From: Mesorhizobium sp. BR1-1-16
GTDB taxonomy: Bacteria; Pseudomonadota; Alphaproteobacteria; Rhizobiales; Kaistiaceae
DNA length: 64,000 bases
Assembly (NCBI RefSeq): GCF_020165495.1
Contig: NZ_JAIUIE010000001.1
Coordinates: forward strand, 868,001-932,000
Direction: 5' to 3'
Position 1 is the stretch's first letter. Every line of letters starts with the position of its first letter. The position numbers and the translations under genes are program-made. The notes beneath the pieces were generated by a model, which saw only the letters and a list, made by a program, of their open reading frames with translations, made no database searches and had not been told where the DNA came from. This document shows, piece by piece, positions 8,048 through 17,803 of this stretch.

Positions 8048-9446
8048 TGGTCGAGGTGTGGCCGGTGAACGTGATCATGGCAAGCCCGAACAGAACGCCG
8101 CAGAAGCAGGCCGCGCGAAGCGCGAGGCGTCGATCGGGCAGGATCGTTGCGCCGGCGATCTGGGTGGCGGGGGGCGCGAAGAAGGCCACGGCCGCGGCGA
8201 AGGCGACGAGCGCGATCATCCGGTTGAGTTCCGCCACCGAGAGGAACGGGCGCCAATTATCGGACGCGATCGCCGACACGTCCACCATGGCCAGGAGGTG
8301 CACGCCCGCCCCGGCGAGTGTTGCCGAGCGGAACAGGATCCACGCGAAGGTCACAAACAGGAAGGTCAGCAGCCAGCCGGCGAAAGCGGGCAGGCGCGGC
8401 AGGCCGGATCGCGTGTACCAGCGGTTTGCCGCCAGCGCGAGCCCATGCGCGAGGCCCCAGAGCACGAAGCCCCAGCCGGCGCCGTGCCAGAGGCCGCCGA
8501 TCAGCATGGTCGCGATAAGATTGGCATAGGTGCGGATGTCTCCACGCCGGTTGCCGCCGAGCGAGATATAGACGTAGTCGCGCAGCCAGTTGGAAAGCGT
8601 GATGTGCCAGCGACGCCAGAATTCCTGGATCGAGCGCGATTTGTAGGGCGAGGCGAAATTGAGCGGCAGGCGGATGTTGAACAGCATGCCAAGGCCGATC
8701 GCCATGTCGCTATAGCCGGAAAAATCGAAATAGATCTGGAAGGAATAGCCGAGCGCTGCGAGCCAGCTGGTTCCGAAGCCGAGCGCATCCTGATTGTCGA
8801 AGAAGGGCTTGATATAGCCGCCGAGCGGATCGGCGATCAGCACTTTCTTGGCGAGACCGACCGCGAAGAGGGCAAGGCCGAAGCAGATATTGCGGACGCG
8901 CGGCGTGAACACCCGCTTCAGATCGACCTGGCGGCTGATCGGCAGATAGCTGGTGATCGGACCGGCGATGAGATGCGGGAAGAAGAACAGGAAGAAGATG
9001 TAGTTGAGAAGGTTTGGCCGCCGGATATTGCCGCGGTGGACATCGATCAGGAAGGCGATCTGCTGAAAGGTGAAGAAGCTGATGGCGAGCGGCAGATGGC
9101 GGAATTCGCCATGCGAGACCTGATAGCCGAAGGCGGCGTTGACCGTATCCGTCAGGAAATTGAAATACTTGAAATAGCCGAGGATCACGACGTCGAGGGT
9201 GATGCCGAAGGCGAGAAACGCAGCGGCATAACGGCCGCGCTCGATCGCCCGGGCCAGCGCGAAATTGGCGAAGAGCGAGAGACCCAGCACCAGGACGTCG
9301 AGCACACCCGAGACCGTGTAGAAATACACGGATGAGAGGATGAGGAAGATCTTGGCATAGAGGTCGGAGGTGCGACCTATGGCGAAGGTGAGAAGGGCGA
9401 CGACGGGCAGGAAGAGGAAGATGAACTCGGGTGTGGAGAAGAGCAT
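8022..9446 (-). CDS. MBOAT family O-acyltransferase (AlgI/DltB-like)
   Basis: A 474-residue inner-membrane protein that should move an acyl group, usually acetyl, across the membrane onto a surface polymer. It has many transmembrane helices and the MBOAT hallmarks: SYLPISRQVDLKRVF, QIYFDFSGYSDMAIGLG, FWRRWHITLSNWLRDYVYI and the catalytic-His motif MLIGGLWHGAGWGFVLWG. It starts MLFSTPEFIFLFLP, typical of the family. It is the first gene of a two-gene operon with the overlapping SGNH-like gene and is divergent from gyrA. No alginate or other polysaccharide genes are nearby, so the acceptor cannot be named. Confidence 0.93.
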   Translation of the reverse strand: MLFSTPEFIFLFLPVVALLTFAIGRTSDLYAKIFLILSSVYFYTVSGVLDVLVLGLSLFANFALARAIERGRYAAAFLAFGITLDVVILGYFKYFNFLTDTVNAAFGYQVSHGEFRHLPLAISFFTFQQIAFLIDVHRGNIRRPNLLNYIFFLFFFPHLIAGPITSYLPISRQVDLKRVFTPRVRNICFGLALFAVGLAKKVLIADPLGGYIKPFFDNQDALGFGTSWLAALGYSFQIYFDFSGYSDMAIGLGMLFNIRLPLNFASPYKSRSIQEFWRRWHITLSNWLRDYVYISLGGNRRGDIRTYANLIATMLIGGLWHGAGWGFVLWGLAHGLALAANRWYTRSGLPRLPAFAGWLLTFLFVTFAWILFRSATLAGAGVHLLAMVDVSAIASDNWRPFLSVAELNRMIALVAFAAAVAFFAPPATQIAGATILPDRRLALRAACFCGVLFGLAMITFTGHTSTNEFIYFRF

Positions 9447-9661
9447 CGACGCCGCGCCGCAGAAAGACGAAACCGTGTTTCATTCGAAGGCATGACGATT
9501 GACGACGCCGGCCCCCCGCCGAGGGCCGCTATCTCGCATGCAACGATGGCGGTGCGCAAGCAGCCCTGCCAATGAGAGCGGGAAGACAGGCGGCAAAGCA
9601 TCCGCCAGCGATCCCGCAGCGGGGAAAATCCGTTGAAAATCGGCGATTCTTCCGGGTTTCC

Positions 9662-9690
9662 TTGAACCGCCACAATGGGGTCTCTATGAT
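9662..9690 (+). promoter_or_regulatory. Sigma-70 type promoter of gyrA
   Basis: TTGAAC (9662-9667), a 17-base spacer and TATGAT (9685-9690) form a near-consensus housekeeping promoter. Transcription should start near 9697, leaving a leader of about 25 bases before the gyrA TTG start. The rest of the gap back to the MBOAT start at 9446 shows no gene. Confidence 0.75.
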
Positions 9691-9722
9691 CGCGCGCAAC
9701 GAAACTGATTCCGGAACCCCCC

Positions 9723-12479
9723 TTGTCCGATACAAACGAGCCGCCCCGCTCCGAGGAGCCGGGTGACGGCCGCCCCTCCGAATTCGAAACCATCTCGATC
9801 TCCGACGAGATGAAGCGCAGCTATCTCGATTACGCGATGAGCGTGATCGTGAGCCGCGCGCTTCCCGACGCCCGCGACGGTCTGAAGCCGGTTCATCGCC
9901 GCATCCTGCATTCGATGAACGAGCAGGGCTACGACTGGAACAAGGCCTACAGGAAGTCGGCCCGCGTCGTCGGCGATGTCATCGGTAAATACCATCCGCA
10001 TGGCGACCAGTCGGTCTATTTCGCGCTTGTCCGCATGGCGCAGGAATTTTCCATGCGCGTCATGCTGGTCGACGGCCAGGGCAATTTCGGCTCGGTCGAC
10101 GGCGATAGCCCGGCGGCCATGCGATACACCGAGGTCCGTCTCGCCAAGCCGGCCCATGCGCTGCTCGAGGACATCGACAAGGATACGGTCGATTACCAGG
10201 ACAACTACGACGGCTCGGAGCGCGAGCCCGTTGTCCTGCCGGCGCGTTTCCCGAACCTGCTCGTCAATGGCGCCGGCGGCATCGCGGTCGGCATGGCCAC
10301 CAACATCCCGCCGCACAATCTCGGCGAGGTCGTCGACGCCTGCATCGCCTATCTCAACGATCCCGCGATCACCATCGAGGATCTGATCGAGATCGTGCCG
10401 GGGCCGGACTTTCCGACGGCCGGCATCATCATCGGCCGCGGCGGCATCCGCTCGGCCTATCACGAAGGCCGCGGCTCGATCCTGATGCGCGGCCGCGTTG
10501 CCGTCGAGACGATCCGCAAGGAGCGCGAGGCGCTTGTCATCACCGAGATCCCGTATCAGGTGAACAAGGCCACGATGATCGAGAAGATCGCCGAACTGGT
10601 GCGCGACAAGCGCGTCGAAGGCATCTCCGACATCCGCGACGAGAGCGACCGCCAGGGCATGCGCGTCGTCATCGAGCTGAAGCGCGATGCTGTGGCAGAT
10701 GTGGTTTTGAACCAGGTCTACCGCTTCTCGCCGCTGCAGACGTCGTTCGGCGTCAACATGGTCGCGCTGACCGGCGGCCGGCCGCAGGTCATGAACCTGA
10801 AGGACCTGATCCAGGCCTTCGTCAATTTCCGCGAAGAGGTCGTGGCGCGGCGCACGCGCTTCCTGCTCAACAAGGCGCGCGACCGCGCGCATGTGTTGGT
10901 CGGCCTCGCGATCGCCGTCGCCAATATCGATGAAGTGATCCATCTCATCCGCACGGCGCCCGATCCGGCGACGGCGCGCGAGCGGCTGATGGAACGTCAT
11001 TGGCCGGCCGCCGATATTGCTCCGCTCGTCGCGCTGATCGCCGACCCGCGCCATCGCCTCGCCGAGGACAATACCTACAGGCTGTCGGATACGCAGGCCC
11101 GCGCGATCCTCGACCTGCGCCTGCAGCGGCTCACCGCGCTTGGCCGCGACGAGATCGACGAGGAGCTCAACAAGCTCGGGCTCGAGATCGCCGATTATCT
11201 GGAGATCCTGCGCTCGCGCGCCCGTATCGTCGCGATCATTCGCGAGGAACTGATCGCGGTTCGTGACGAGTTCGCGACGCCGCGCCGCACCGAGATCCTC
11301 GATGGTGGCGCCGATTTCGACGACGAGGACCTGATCCAGCGTGAGGACATGGTCGTCACCGTCAGCCACGAGGGCTACATCAAGCGTGTGCCGCTTGTGA
11401 CCTACCGTGCGCAGAACCGCGGCGGGAAGGGCCGTTCGGGCATGGCGACGAAGGACGAGGATTTCGTCACGCGCCTGTTCGTGACCAACACGCATACGCC
11501 GGTGGTGTTCTTCTCCTCGCGCGGTATCGCCTACAAGATGAAGGTCTGGCGGCTGCCGCTCGCAGCGCCGCAGGCACGCGGCAAATTCCTCAACAATCTC
11601 CTCCCGCTGCAGGATGGCGAGCGCATCACGTCGATCCTTCTCCTGCCGGAGGACGAGGCGAGCTGGGAAACGCTCGACGTCATGTTCGCGACGACACGGG
11701 GCACCGTTCGCCGCAACAAGCTGTCGGACTTCGTCCAGGTCAATCGCAACGGCAAGATCGCGATGAAGTTCGACGAGGAGGGCGACGCGATCGTCGACGT
11801 CCAGCTCTGCTCGGAGCACGACGACGTGCTGCTCACCACGGCCGCCGGTCAGTGCATCCGCTTTGCGACCACCGATGTGCGCGTCTTCAAGGGCCGCGAT
11901 TCGACTGGCGTCCGCGGCATCGCGCTTGCCGAGGGCGACAGCGTTATCTCGATGGCGATCCTGCATCACTTCGATGCGACGGGCGACGAGCGCTCGGCCT
12001 ATCTCAAGATGAGCCGCGCGGTGCGCGGCGAGGCCGAGAGCGAAGAAGCCGTCGTCGATGTGGACGCGGAGGCTGGCGCGAATGGCGAACTGCCGCAGGA
12101 ACGCTACATCGCGATGAGCGCTGCCGAGCAACTGGTGCTGACAATCTCCGAGAACGGATACGGCAAGCGCACGTCGTCGTTCGAATACCGGATCACGGGG
12201 CGCGGCGGCAAAGGCATCGTCGCCATGGCGGTCAACGATCGCAACGGCAAGCTCGTCGCCTCATTCCCGGTCGAGGATACCGATCAGATCATGCTGGTCA
12301 CCGACGGTGGCCAGACGATCCGCATGCCGGTCGGCGGCGACAAGCCGATTCGCATCGTCTCGCGCGGCTCGCAAGGTGTCATCGTCTTCGACACCGCCGA
12401 CGGCGAGAAGGTCGTCTCGGTTGATCGCCTCTCAGAGAGCGAAGCCGAAATCGAGGGTGAGGTCGCCAAGGAGCCGTAA
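9723..12479 (+). CDS. gyrA: DNA gyrase subunit A
   Basis: GyrA is the DNA cleavage-rejoining subunit of gyrase (A2B2). The 918 residues hold the winged-helix/tower domain with [19 protein letters not shown], the catalytic Tyr135 in MRYTEVRL, and the C-terminal beta-pinwheel with a GyrA-box-like NRGGKGRSG. The start is a TTG at 9723: an in-frame stop at 9687 leaves no ATG before the conserved core, and a good promoter lies just upstream. In the quinolone region the protein reads [12 protein letters not shown], giving Gln96 and Phe100 at the places of E. coli Ser83 and Asp87. An intrinsic terminator follows the stop. Confidence 0.97.
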   Translation: MSDTNEPPRSEEPGDGRPSEFETISISDEMKRSYLDYAMSVIVSRALPDARDGLKPVHRRILHSMNEQGYDWNKAYRKSARVVGDVIGKYHPHGDQSVYFALVRMAQEFSMRVMLVDGQGNFGSVDGDSPAAMRYTEVRLAKPAHALLEDIDKDTVDYQDNYDGSEREPVVLPARFPNLLVNGAGGIAVGMATNIPPHNLGEVVDACIAYLNDPAITIEDLIEIVPGPDFPTAGIIIGRGGIRSAYHEGRGSILMRGRVAVETIRKEREALVITEIPYQVNKATMIEKIAELVRDKRVEGISDIRDESDRQGMRVVIELKRDAVADVVLNQVYRFSPLQTSFGVNMVALTGGRPQVMNLKDLIQAFVNFREEVVARRTRFLLNKARDRAHVLVGLAIAVANIDEVIHLIRTAPDPATARERLMERHWPAADIAPLVALIADPRHRLAEDNTYRLSDTQARAILDLRLQRLTALGRDEIDEELNKLGLEIADYLEILRSRARIVAIIREELIAVRDEFATPRRTEILDGGADFDDEDLIQREDMVVTVSHEGYIKRVPLVTYRAQNRGGKGRSGMATKDEDFVTRLFVTNTHTPVVFFSSRGIAYKMKVWRLPLAAPQARGKFLNNLLPLQDGERITSILLLPEDEASWETLDVMFATTRGTVRRNKLSDFVQVNRNGKIAMKFDEEGDAIVDVQLCSEHDDVLLTTAAGQCIRFATTDVRVFKGRDSTGVRGIALAEGDSVISMAILHHFDATGDERSAYLKMSRAVRGEAESEEAVVDVDAEAGANGELPQERYIAMSAAEQLVLTISENGYGKRTSSFEYRITGRGGKGIVAMAVNDRNGKLVASFPVEDTDQIMLVTDGGQTIRMPVGGDKPIRIVSRGSQGVIVFDTADGEKVVSVDRLSESEAEIEGEVAKEP

Positions 12480-12508
12480 GCGCGGTTACGGGCGCACCAA
12501 AAAGAAAA

Positions 12509-12540
12509 ACGCCGGCCTTGCGGCCGGCGTTTCAGTTTTT
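12509..12540 (+). terminator. Intrinsic terminator after gyrA
   Basis: A perfect 9-bp stem (ACGCCGGCC with GGCCGGCGT, loop TTGC) is followed by TTCAGTTTTT, starting 30 bases after the gyrA stop. A-rich sequence before the stem means it could also work leftward. Confidence 0.85.
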
Positions 12541-12601
12541 GGGGGAGGTCTTCTCTTCTGGAGGTCGGATAACCTATGGGGTGGGGGCTAGCCGATAGAA
12601 G

Positions 12602-12829
12602 TCAGTTGGCGACCGGCGCGGGGACGCGGGTTAGGATCGACATCCCGTCCGTCCGCTGCTCGATCGTGATCTCGGGGCCGGTGGTGGCGTCGGCCACCGT
12701 CATGAGGCGATCCTGCTTCTTGGCAAGCGGTGCGTGGGATCCGTTCAAAACGGCCGCGCTCGCCACGCCAACAGCAATCGTCGCTACGGCACAGGTTGCG
12801 AGGATCATCATGTGGAACCACGTCGTCAT
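12602..12829 (-). CDS. Small single-pass membrane or exported protein, unknown
   Basis: A 75-residue product, MTTWFHMMILATC followed by a hydrophobic helix to about residue 27, then a short polar tail (EITIEQRTDGMSIL). The ATG at 12829 is chosen because GGAGAAGAG stands just upstream; an in-frame start at 12868 would add 13 basic residues. It lies alone on the minus strand between the gyrA terminator and coaD. I do not recognise a family. The reading frame, ribosome site and membrane helix support a real gene, but it could be lineage-specific. Confidence 0.55.
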   Translation of the reverse strand: MTTWFHMMILATCAVATIAVGVASAAVLNGSHAPLAKKQDRLMTVADATTGPEITIEQRTDGMSILTRVPAPVAN

Positions 12830-13027
12830 GTCTCTTCTCCGTGTCGCGGCCGATTTCATCTTGGACACATCACGCCATCAGAGCTATGAACCGCTTCACT
12901 GGAAGCCGTTCGCCTGCTCTACAGTTGCGTATTCAACGTCGCAATTTCGAGGCGGTTCCTTGAAGTTTCCGAGGCAGCGCGGTCACAGCTTCGCGATCGT
13001 GTCCGTCAAACCCGGAGTTGTCGCCGC

Positions 13028-13522
13028 GTGATCCGCATCGGTTTCTTCCCCGGCTCATTCGATCCGATCACCAATGGCCACGCCGACATTCTCTCGGGCG
13101 CGCTCGGTTTGTTTGATCGCGTCGTGGTCGGGATCGGCACGCATCCCGGCAAGGCGCCTCTGTTCTCCTTCGAGGAACGCGTCGCGCTGATCGGCGAACT
13201 TGCAGCCACGCTCCCCGATGCTGCGGGGCGCGTCGATGTCAGGGCCTTCAGTGGCCTCACGGTGACGGCGGCAGGCGAGGCGGGCGCAACCATCATCATC
13301 CGCGGCCTCCGCGACGGCACTGATTTCGACTATGAAATGCAACTCGCCGGGATGAACGGCGTGCTGCAGTCGGCGATCAGGACCGTCTTCCTCCCGGCCT
13401 CGCCCGAGACGCGGCCGATCACCGGAACGCTGGTTCGCCAGATCGCCAGGCTCGGCGGCGATGTCTCACCATTCGTTCCAGCCTTCGTCGCCCGAAAGCT
13501 GACACAAAAATTCGCTTCCTGA
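13028..13522 (+). CDS. coaD: Phosphopantetheine adenylyltransferase
   Basis: Catalyses the fourth step of coenzyme A synthesis: 4'-phosphopantetheine plus ATP to dephospho-CoA. The 164-residue length is normal. Nucleotidyltransferase motifs are clear: [18 protein letters not shown] with the T/HxGH signature, [21 protein letters not shown], and the C-terminal [20 protein letters not shown], equivalent to ISSSLVRE. The start codon is GTG at 13028, with a GGAG about ten bases upstream. Cytosolic. It precedes the two cyclophilin genes by 49 bases, a gene order often seen in Rhizobiales. Confidence 0.96.
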   Translation: MIRIGFFPGSFDPITNGHADILSGALGLFDRVVVGIGTHPGKAPLFSFEERVALIGELAATLPDAAGRVDVRAFSGLTVTAAGEAGATIIIRGLRDGTDFDYEMQLAGMNGVLQSAIRTVFLPASPETRPITGTLVRQIARLGGDVSPFVPAFVARKLTQKFAS

Positions 13523-13571
13523 GCGGCCCGCCTTCGGGCGCCGCCGACCAATCCAACCACCGGAGATGTCC

Positions 13572-14117
13572 GTGAACCGTACCCTTGGCATGATCGCGGC
13601 TGTTGTCGCGGCCTTCCTCTTCGTCGCGCCGGCGATGGCCGCGAGCGAGAAGCTCGATCCCGAGAACACCATCTATCTCGACCTGAAGGACGGCCGCGTC
13701 GTCATCAAGCTGCGTCCCGACCTGGCGCCGGCTCATGTGGCGCAGATCAAGAAGCTGACGCGCGAAGGCTTCTATAACGGCATCGTCTTCCACCGCGTCA
13801 TCGATGGCTTCATGGCTCAAACAGGCGATCCAACCGGCACCGGCACCGGCGGCTCGAACGAGCCCGATCTGAAGGCCGAGTTCTCGCAGGAACACTTCAA
13901 ACGCGGCACCCTCGGCATGGCCCGCGCGCAGGATCCCGACAGCGCCAATTCGCAGTTCTTCATCATGTTCGCCGATGGCGGCTTCCTCGACGGCCAGTAC
14001 ACAGTGTTCGGCGAAGTGGTGGATGGCATGCAATTCGTCGACAAGATCAAGAAGGGTGAGCCGCCGGCAAACCCCGACAAGATCATCAAGATGCAGGTCG
14101 CGGCCGACGCGAAATAA
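13572..14117 (+). CDS. Periplasmic peptidyl-prolyl cis-trans isomerase (cyclophilin)
   Basis: A cyclophilin-type proline isomerase that helps fold exported proteins. It has an N-terminal signal peptide ending at VAPAMAAS, then the cyclophilin domain: IVFHRVIDGFMAQTGDPTGTG, GTLGMARAQDPDSANSQFFI and LDGQYTVFGEVVDGM. The first possible ATG is at 13566, but the ribosome site GGAG at 13562 touches it, so the GTG six bases on at 13572 is preferred; the difference is two residues. It stands directly before a cytoplasmic paralogue, with a 26-base stretch identical in both genes, indicating tandem duplication. Confidence 0.93.
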   Translation: MNRTLGMIAAVVAAFLFVAPAMAASEKLDPENTIYLDLKDGRVVIKLRPDLAPAHVAQIKKLTREGFYNGIVFHRVIDGFMAQTGDPTGTGTGGSNEPDLKAEFSQEHFKRGTLGMARAQDPDSANSQFFIMFADGGFLDGQYTVFGEVVDGMQFVDKIKKGEPPANPDKIIKMQVAADAK

Positions 14118-14165
14118 TGGCAGAACGCCTCCGGGCGCTGCTCAAACCCTCATTGGAGAAAAAAC

Positions 14166-14645
14166 GTGGCCGATATCAAGGACCCGGAAAACACGCTCAT
14201 CCTCGAGACGACCAAGGGCACGGCGGTCATCGCCCTGCGCCCCGACCTCGCTCCGAACCATGTCGCCCGCATCAAGGAACTGGCGCGCGAGAAGTTCTAT
14301 GACGGCGTGGTGTTCCATCGCGTCATCGAAGGCTTCATGGCTCAAACAGGCGATCCGACCGGCACCGGCATGGGCGGTTCGGGCAAGAAGCTGAAGGCCG
14401 AGTTCAACCGCGAGCCGCATCTGCGCGGCACGCTCTCGATGGCGCGCGCCCAGAGCCCGGATTCCGGCGACAGCCAGTTCTTCATCTGCTTCGGCGACGC
14501 GAGCTTCCTGAACGGCCAGTACACCGTCTGGGGCAAGGTCATCGAGGGCATGGAGAACATCGACAAGATCAAGCGCGGCGAGCCGGTCAAGGATCCCGAC
14601 AAGATCGTCACCATGCGCGTCGCGGCCGACGTCGACGCCGCCTGA
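14166..14645 (+). CDS. ppiB: Cytoplasmic peptidyl-prolyl cis-trans isomerase (cyclophilin)
   Basis: A 159-residue cyclophilin without a signal peptide, so it works in the cytoplasm. Motifs are VVFHRVIEGFMAQTGDPTGTG, LSMARAQSPDSGDSQFFICF and LNGQYTVWGKVIEGM. The start is GTG at 14166 with GGAG eight bases upstream. It is a close paralogue of the periplasmic cyclophilin 48 bases upstream; the two proteins align end to end apart from the signal sequence. The pair is probably co-transcribed, ahead of queA. Confidence 0.94.
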   Translation: MADIKDPENTLILETTKGTAVIALRPDLAPNHVARIKELAREKFYDGVVFHRVIEGFMAQTGDPTGTGMGGSGKKLKAEFNREPHLRGTLSMARAQSPDSGDSQFFICFGDASFLNGQYTVWGKVIEGMENIDKIKRGEPVKDPDKIVTMRVAADVDAA

Positions 14646-14655
14646 GGCCAGCGAA

Positions 14656-14693
14656 CGCCCTCTTCCTTAGGGGGAGGGTTTGGGTGAGGGCCC
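14656..14693. repeat. Short GC-rich intergenic element resembling a dispersed rhizobial repeat
   Basis: Between ppiB and queA is a CCCTCTTCC...GGGGGAGGG imperfect hairpin followed by TTTGGGTGAGGG. This wording recalls short palindromic repeats scattered in many Rhizobiales genomes. Only one copy is visible here, so the repeat status is from memory of the type, not shown in the window. Confidence 0.4.
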
Positions 14694-14719
14694 CTAGGCC
14701 GACATCAACCACCAGAGAC

Positions 14720-14739
14720 CGGGCGCCGTTGGGCGCCCG
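14720..14739 (+). terminator. Hairpin before queA, possible terminator
   Basis: CGGGCGCC and GGCGCCCG pair perfectly around a GTTG loop. The following bases (TTCCCATTC) are only weakly T-rich, so termination of the coaD-cyclophilin transcript is possible but not certain. Confidence 0.45.
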
Positions 14740-14768
14740 TTCCCATTCGAGAACCGTTACAAGCAACA

Positions 14769-15851
14769 ATGCGCGTCGACCTCTTCGATTTCGAACTTCC
14801 CGATGAACGGATCGCGCTGCGACCGGCGCAGCCGCGCGATGCGGCGCGCATGCTGCTCGTGCGCCCGGGCGCCGCCCTGGACGATCGCATCGTGCGCGAA
14901 CTGCCCGATCTGCTGCAGCCGGGTGATGCGCTGGTGTTCAACGATACGCGGGTCATCCCGGCCCAACTCTTCGGCGAGCGGGTGCGCGACGGCGTTTCGG
15001 CCGGCATCGGCGTGACGTTGCATATGCGCGAGGCGGCCGATCGCTGGCGCGCCTTCGTCCGGCCGGCCAAGAAGATCGTCGCGGGCGACCGCATCCTGTT
15101 TGGCGAGACGACCGATCGCGCCTGCCTCATTGCCGGCCTGGCGGCGACGGTGGCCGAGAAGGGCGAGGCGGGCGAGGTCGTTCTCGCCTTCGATCTCTCC
15201 GGCCCGGCGCTCGACGAGGCGATTGCACGCGTCGGCCACATTCCGCTGCCGCCCTATATCGCCTCGAAGCGCGGCGAGGACGAGCGCGACCGCACCGATT
15301 ACCAGACCATCTATGCCCGCGAGGAGGGCGCCGTCGCCGCCCCGACGGCCGGGCTGCATTTCACGCCGGAGCTGTTCGAGCGCCTCGACGCGCGCGGCAT
15401 TGCCCGCCACTTCGTGACGCTGCATGTAGGCGCCGGCACGTTCCTGCCGGTCAAGGCCGACGACACCGCCGATCATCGCATGCATGCCGAGCGCGGCGAG
15501 GTGACCGCCGAAACGGCGGATGCGCTCAACGCCGTGCGTGCGCGAGGCGGGCGGGTCGTTGCCGTCGGCACCACATCGCTGCGCCTGCTCGAAAGCGCGG
15601 CCGGCGAGGACCGGATCATCCGCCCGTTCAACGCGCCGACCAGCATCTTCATCACGCCCGGCTATCGCTTCCGCGCGGTCGATGCGCTGATGACCAATTT
15701 CCATCTGCCGCGCTCGACCCTCTTCATGCTCGTCTCTGCCTTTGCCGGCCTCGAGACCATGCGCGCCGCCTATGAGCACGCGATCGCCAGTGGCTATCGC
15801 TTCTATTCCTATGGCGATGCGTCGCTGCTTTATCCCGCGGAGATCGCATGA
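14769..15851 (+). CDS. queA: S-adenosylmethionine:tRNA ribosyltransferase-isomerase
   Basis: QueA moves the ribosyl part of S-adenosylmethionine onto preQ1 in tRNA, forming epoxyqueuosine at wobble position 34. The 360 residues show [20 protein letters not shown] at the start, [15 protein letters not shown], the central [20 protein letters not shown] block and the C-terminal [20 protein letters not shown]. It overlaps tgt by four bases (ATGA), so queuosine steps two and four are made together. Normal length and intact. Confidence 0.97.
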   Translation: MRVDLFDFELPDERIALRPAQPRDAARMLLVRPGAALDDRIVRELPDLLQPGDALVFNDTRVIPAQLFGERVRDGVSAGIGVTLHMREAADRWRAFVRPAKKIVAGDRILFGETTDRACLIAGLAATVAEKGEAGEVVLAFDLSGPALDEAIARVGHIPLPPYIASKRGEDERDRTDYQTIYAREEGAVAAPTAGLHFTPELFERLDARGIARHFVTLHVGAGTFLPVKADDTADHRMHAERGEVTAETADALNAVRARGGRVVAVGTTSLRLLESAAGEDRIIRPFNAPTSIFITPGYRFRAVDALMTNFHLPRSTLFMLVSAFAGLETMRAAYEHAIASGYRFYSYGDASLLYPAEIA

Positions 15852-16978
15852 GCGAGCGCTTCACCTTCACGCTTCTGAAGACCGACGGCATGGCCCGGCG
15901 CGGCGAGATCACCATGCCGCGCGGCACGATCCGCACGCCGGCCTTCATGCCGGTCGGCACGGCGGGCACGGTCAAGGCGATGTATCCGGGACAGGTCCGC
16001 GAGCTCGGCGCCGACATCATCCTCGGCAACACCTATCACCTGATGCTGCGGCCGGGCGCTGAGCGGGTCGCGAAGCTCGGCGGGCTGCACACTTTCGCCA
16101 ACTGGCCGCATCCGATCCTGACCGATTCCGGCGGCTTCCAGGTCATGTCGCTGTCGCAGCTCAGGAAAATGGACGAGCGCGGCGTGACCTTCCAGAGCCA
16201 TATCGATGGCCGCCGATACGAGCTGACGCCCGAGCGTTCGGTGGAAATCCAGGGCCTGCTCGACAGCGACATCCAGATGCAGCTCGACGAATGCGTCGCG
16301 TTGCCGGCCGAGGAGAAGGAGATCGAGCGCGCGATGCAGCTTTCGCTGCGCTGGGCGGAGCGCTCCAAGGCCGCGTTCGGCGACCAGCCGGGCAAGGCGA
16401 TCTTCGGCATTGTCCAAGGCGGCGATAATGAGCCGCTGCGCGCCGAATCTGCCTTGGCGCTTCGGGACATGGACTTCAAGGGCTATTCGATCGGCGGCCT
16501 TGCCGTCGGCGAGCCGCAAGAGGTGATGCTGCGCATCCTCGCGATGACGACGCCGATCCTGCCGGCAGGGAAGCCGCGCTATCTGATGGGCGTCGGCACG
16601 CCGGATGACATCGTCGAATCCGTGGCGCGGGGCGTGGACATGTTCGATTGCGTGATGCCGACGCGCGCCGGCCGGCACGGCCTCGCCTTCACGCGCTTCG
16701 GCAAAGTCAACATCAAGAATGCCCGCCACGCCGAGGACCACCGTCCGCTCGACGAAGCCTCGGATTGTCCGGCGAGCCGCGATTATTCCCGCGCCTATCT
16801 GCACCACCTCTTCAAGGCCAACGAGACGCTCGGCGCCATGCTGCTGACCTGGAACAACCTCGCCTATTACCAGAGCCTGATGGCCGGCATCCGGGCGGCA
16901 ATCGACGAAGACCGCTTCGAGGACTTCCGCCTCGCGACCAAGGAAGGCTGGGCGCGCGGCGACATCGCGGCGCTCTGA
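15848..16978 (+). CDS. tgt: tRNA-guanine transglycosylase
   Basis: Exchanges guanine 34 for preQ1 in tRNAs with GUN anticodons. The 376-residue protein has [13 protein letters not shown], the nucleophile region [22 protein letters not shown], and [12 protein letters not shown] with [12 protein letters not shown]. In the zinc region a Cys is seen in [15 protein letters not shown], but the later CxC...C cluster of typical bacterial enzymes is not obvious: the protein reads [22 protein letters not shown]. This CxxC loss is common in some alphaproteobacterial Tgt. Translationally coupled to queA. Ends one base before the next gene on the other strand. Confidence 0.96.
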   Translation: MSERFTFTLLKTDGMARRGEITMPRGTIRTPAFMPVGTAGTVKAMYPGQVRELGADIILGNTYHLMLRPGAERVAKLGGLHTFANWPHPILTDSGGFQVMSLSQLRKMDERGVTFQSHIDGRRYELTPERSVEIQGLLDSDIQMQLDECVALPAEEKEIERAMQLSLRWAERSKAAFGDQPGKAIFGIVQGGDNEPLRAESALALRDMDFKGYSIGGLAVGEPQEVMLRILAMTTPILPAGKPRYLMGVGTPDDIVESVARGVDMFDCVMPTRAGRHGLAFTRFGKVNIKNARHAEDHRPLDEASDCPASRDYSRAYLHHLFKANETLGAMLLTWNNLAYYQSLMAGIRAAIDEDRFEDFRLATKEGWARGDIAAL

Positions 16979-17401
16979 TCAGATCGTCGGCGCATTGTCC
17001 TTGACGAGCTGGCAGCCGGAGATCTTCCAGCTGCCGTCCGCCTGCTTCTCGAATGTGTAGAGCGCGATCCAGTTCGTCCCGTCGGCCGCGGTGAGATAGA
17101 CCTTCTCCATCGGGCCGGCCGGCCCGTCCGCGACCTCGCCGAAGGCAACGCTCGATGAGCGATAGACGGGGGGATAGGCCTGCCGCACCATCGTCATGAA
17201 GAGGTCGGGGCTCGGGAACATCCGCTGGATTCCCGGGGCGGCCTTTCCATAGGCGGTGGCGGCATCATCCTTCCGGAACGCCTGCAGCTGACCCTGAACC
17301 AGCGACTTGAAGGCGTCCTTGTCGGCACTTGAAGGTTCGGCCAACGCCGCGAGCGGCAGAGCGGCGATGAGGAAAGCTGTGAGCACTGCGGCGGGCTTCA
17401 T
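16979..17401 (-). CDS. Exported DUF4864-like protein
   Basis: A 140-residue product with a clear signal peptide (MKPAAVLTAFLIAALPLAALAE) and a compact periplasmic domain. The body runs KSLVQGQLQAFRKDDAATAYG, PDLFMTMVRQAYPPVYR, and a C-terminal WKISGCQLVKD, the pattern of DUF4864 proteins. That family has an NTF2/SnoaL-like look but no known function. It converges with tgt, sharing no bases. Its only upstream neighbour is the divergent Lrp-like gene. Confidence 0.8.
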   Translation of the reverse strand: MKPAAVLTAFLIAALPLAALAEPSSADKDAFKSLVQGQLQAFRKDDAATAYGKAAPGIQRMFPSPDLFMTMVRQAYPPVYRSSSVAFGEVADGPAGPMEKVYLTAADGTNWIALYTFEKQADGSWKISGCQLVKDNAPTI

Positions 17402-17566
17402 GGCTGGCGTCCTTCGTCGGCGGCGACCGGCTGGTCATCAGGGAGATAGCCTCGCCGTCCGCTCCGGCAAGGTGCCAGGTCGCGAAATGAACCGTTTTGC
17501 GAGCCAGCCATTGCAGGGCCGGCGTGGCGCCTGCTATCCCGAGAGCCGGCCGTCACGGAGGGTTCG

Positions 17567-17803
17567 ATGAAAGCTGTATTCGTCCAGATCAAATGCGAAC
17601 TCGGCCGTGCCTATGAAGTCGCCGCCGCCATCGCCGACGCCGAGATTGCCTCGGAAATCTACTCCACCGCCGGAGATTTCGACCTGCTGGTGAAATGCTA
17701 TCTGGAAGACACGATCGACCCCGGCCATTTCGTGACCGAGTCGATCCAGCGCATCGAGGGTATTCGCGACACCCGCACTATCATGACCTTCCGCGCCTTC
17801 TGA
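17567..17803 (+). CDS. Stand-alone Lrp/AsnC ligand-binding (RAM) domain protein
   Basis: A 78-residue protein that is only the effector-binding RAM domain of Lrp/AsnC regulators: MKAVFVQIKCELGRAYEVAAAI, then EIYSTAGDFDLLVKCYLEDT and IEGIRDTRTIMTF. It lacks the DNA-binding helix-turn-helix. Such proteins are widespread in Rhizobiales and are thought to sense amino acids or modify other Lrp proteins. GGAGG lies a few bases before the ATG. Its 3' end overlaps cobD on the opposite strand by 23 bases. Confidence 0.88.
   Translation: MKAVFVQIKCELGRAYEVAAAIADAEIASEIYSTAGDFDLLVKCYLEDTIDPGHFVTESIQRIEGIRDTRTIMTFRAF

Noticed and set aside
9684-12131. 815-codon frame on the minus strand
   Set aside because: Antisense to gyrA and free of family motifs.
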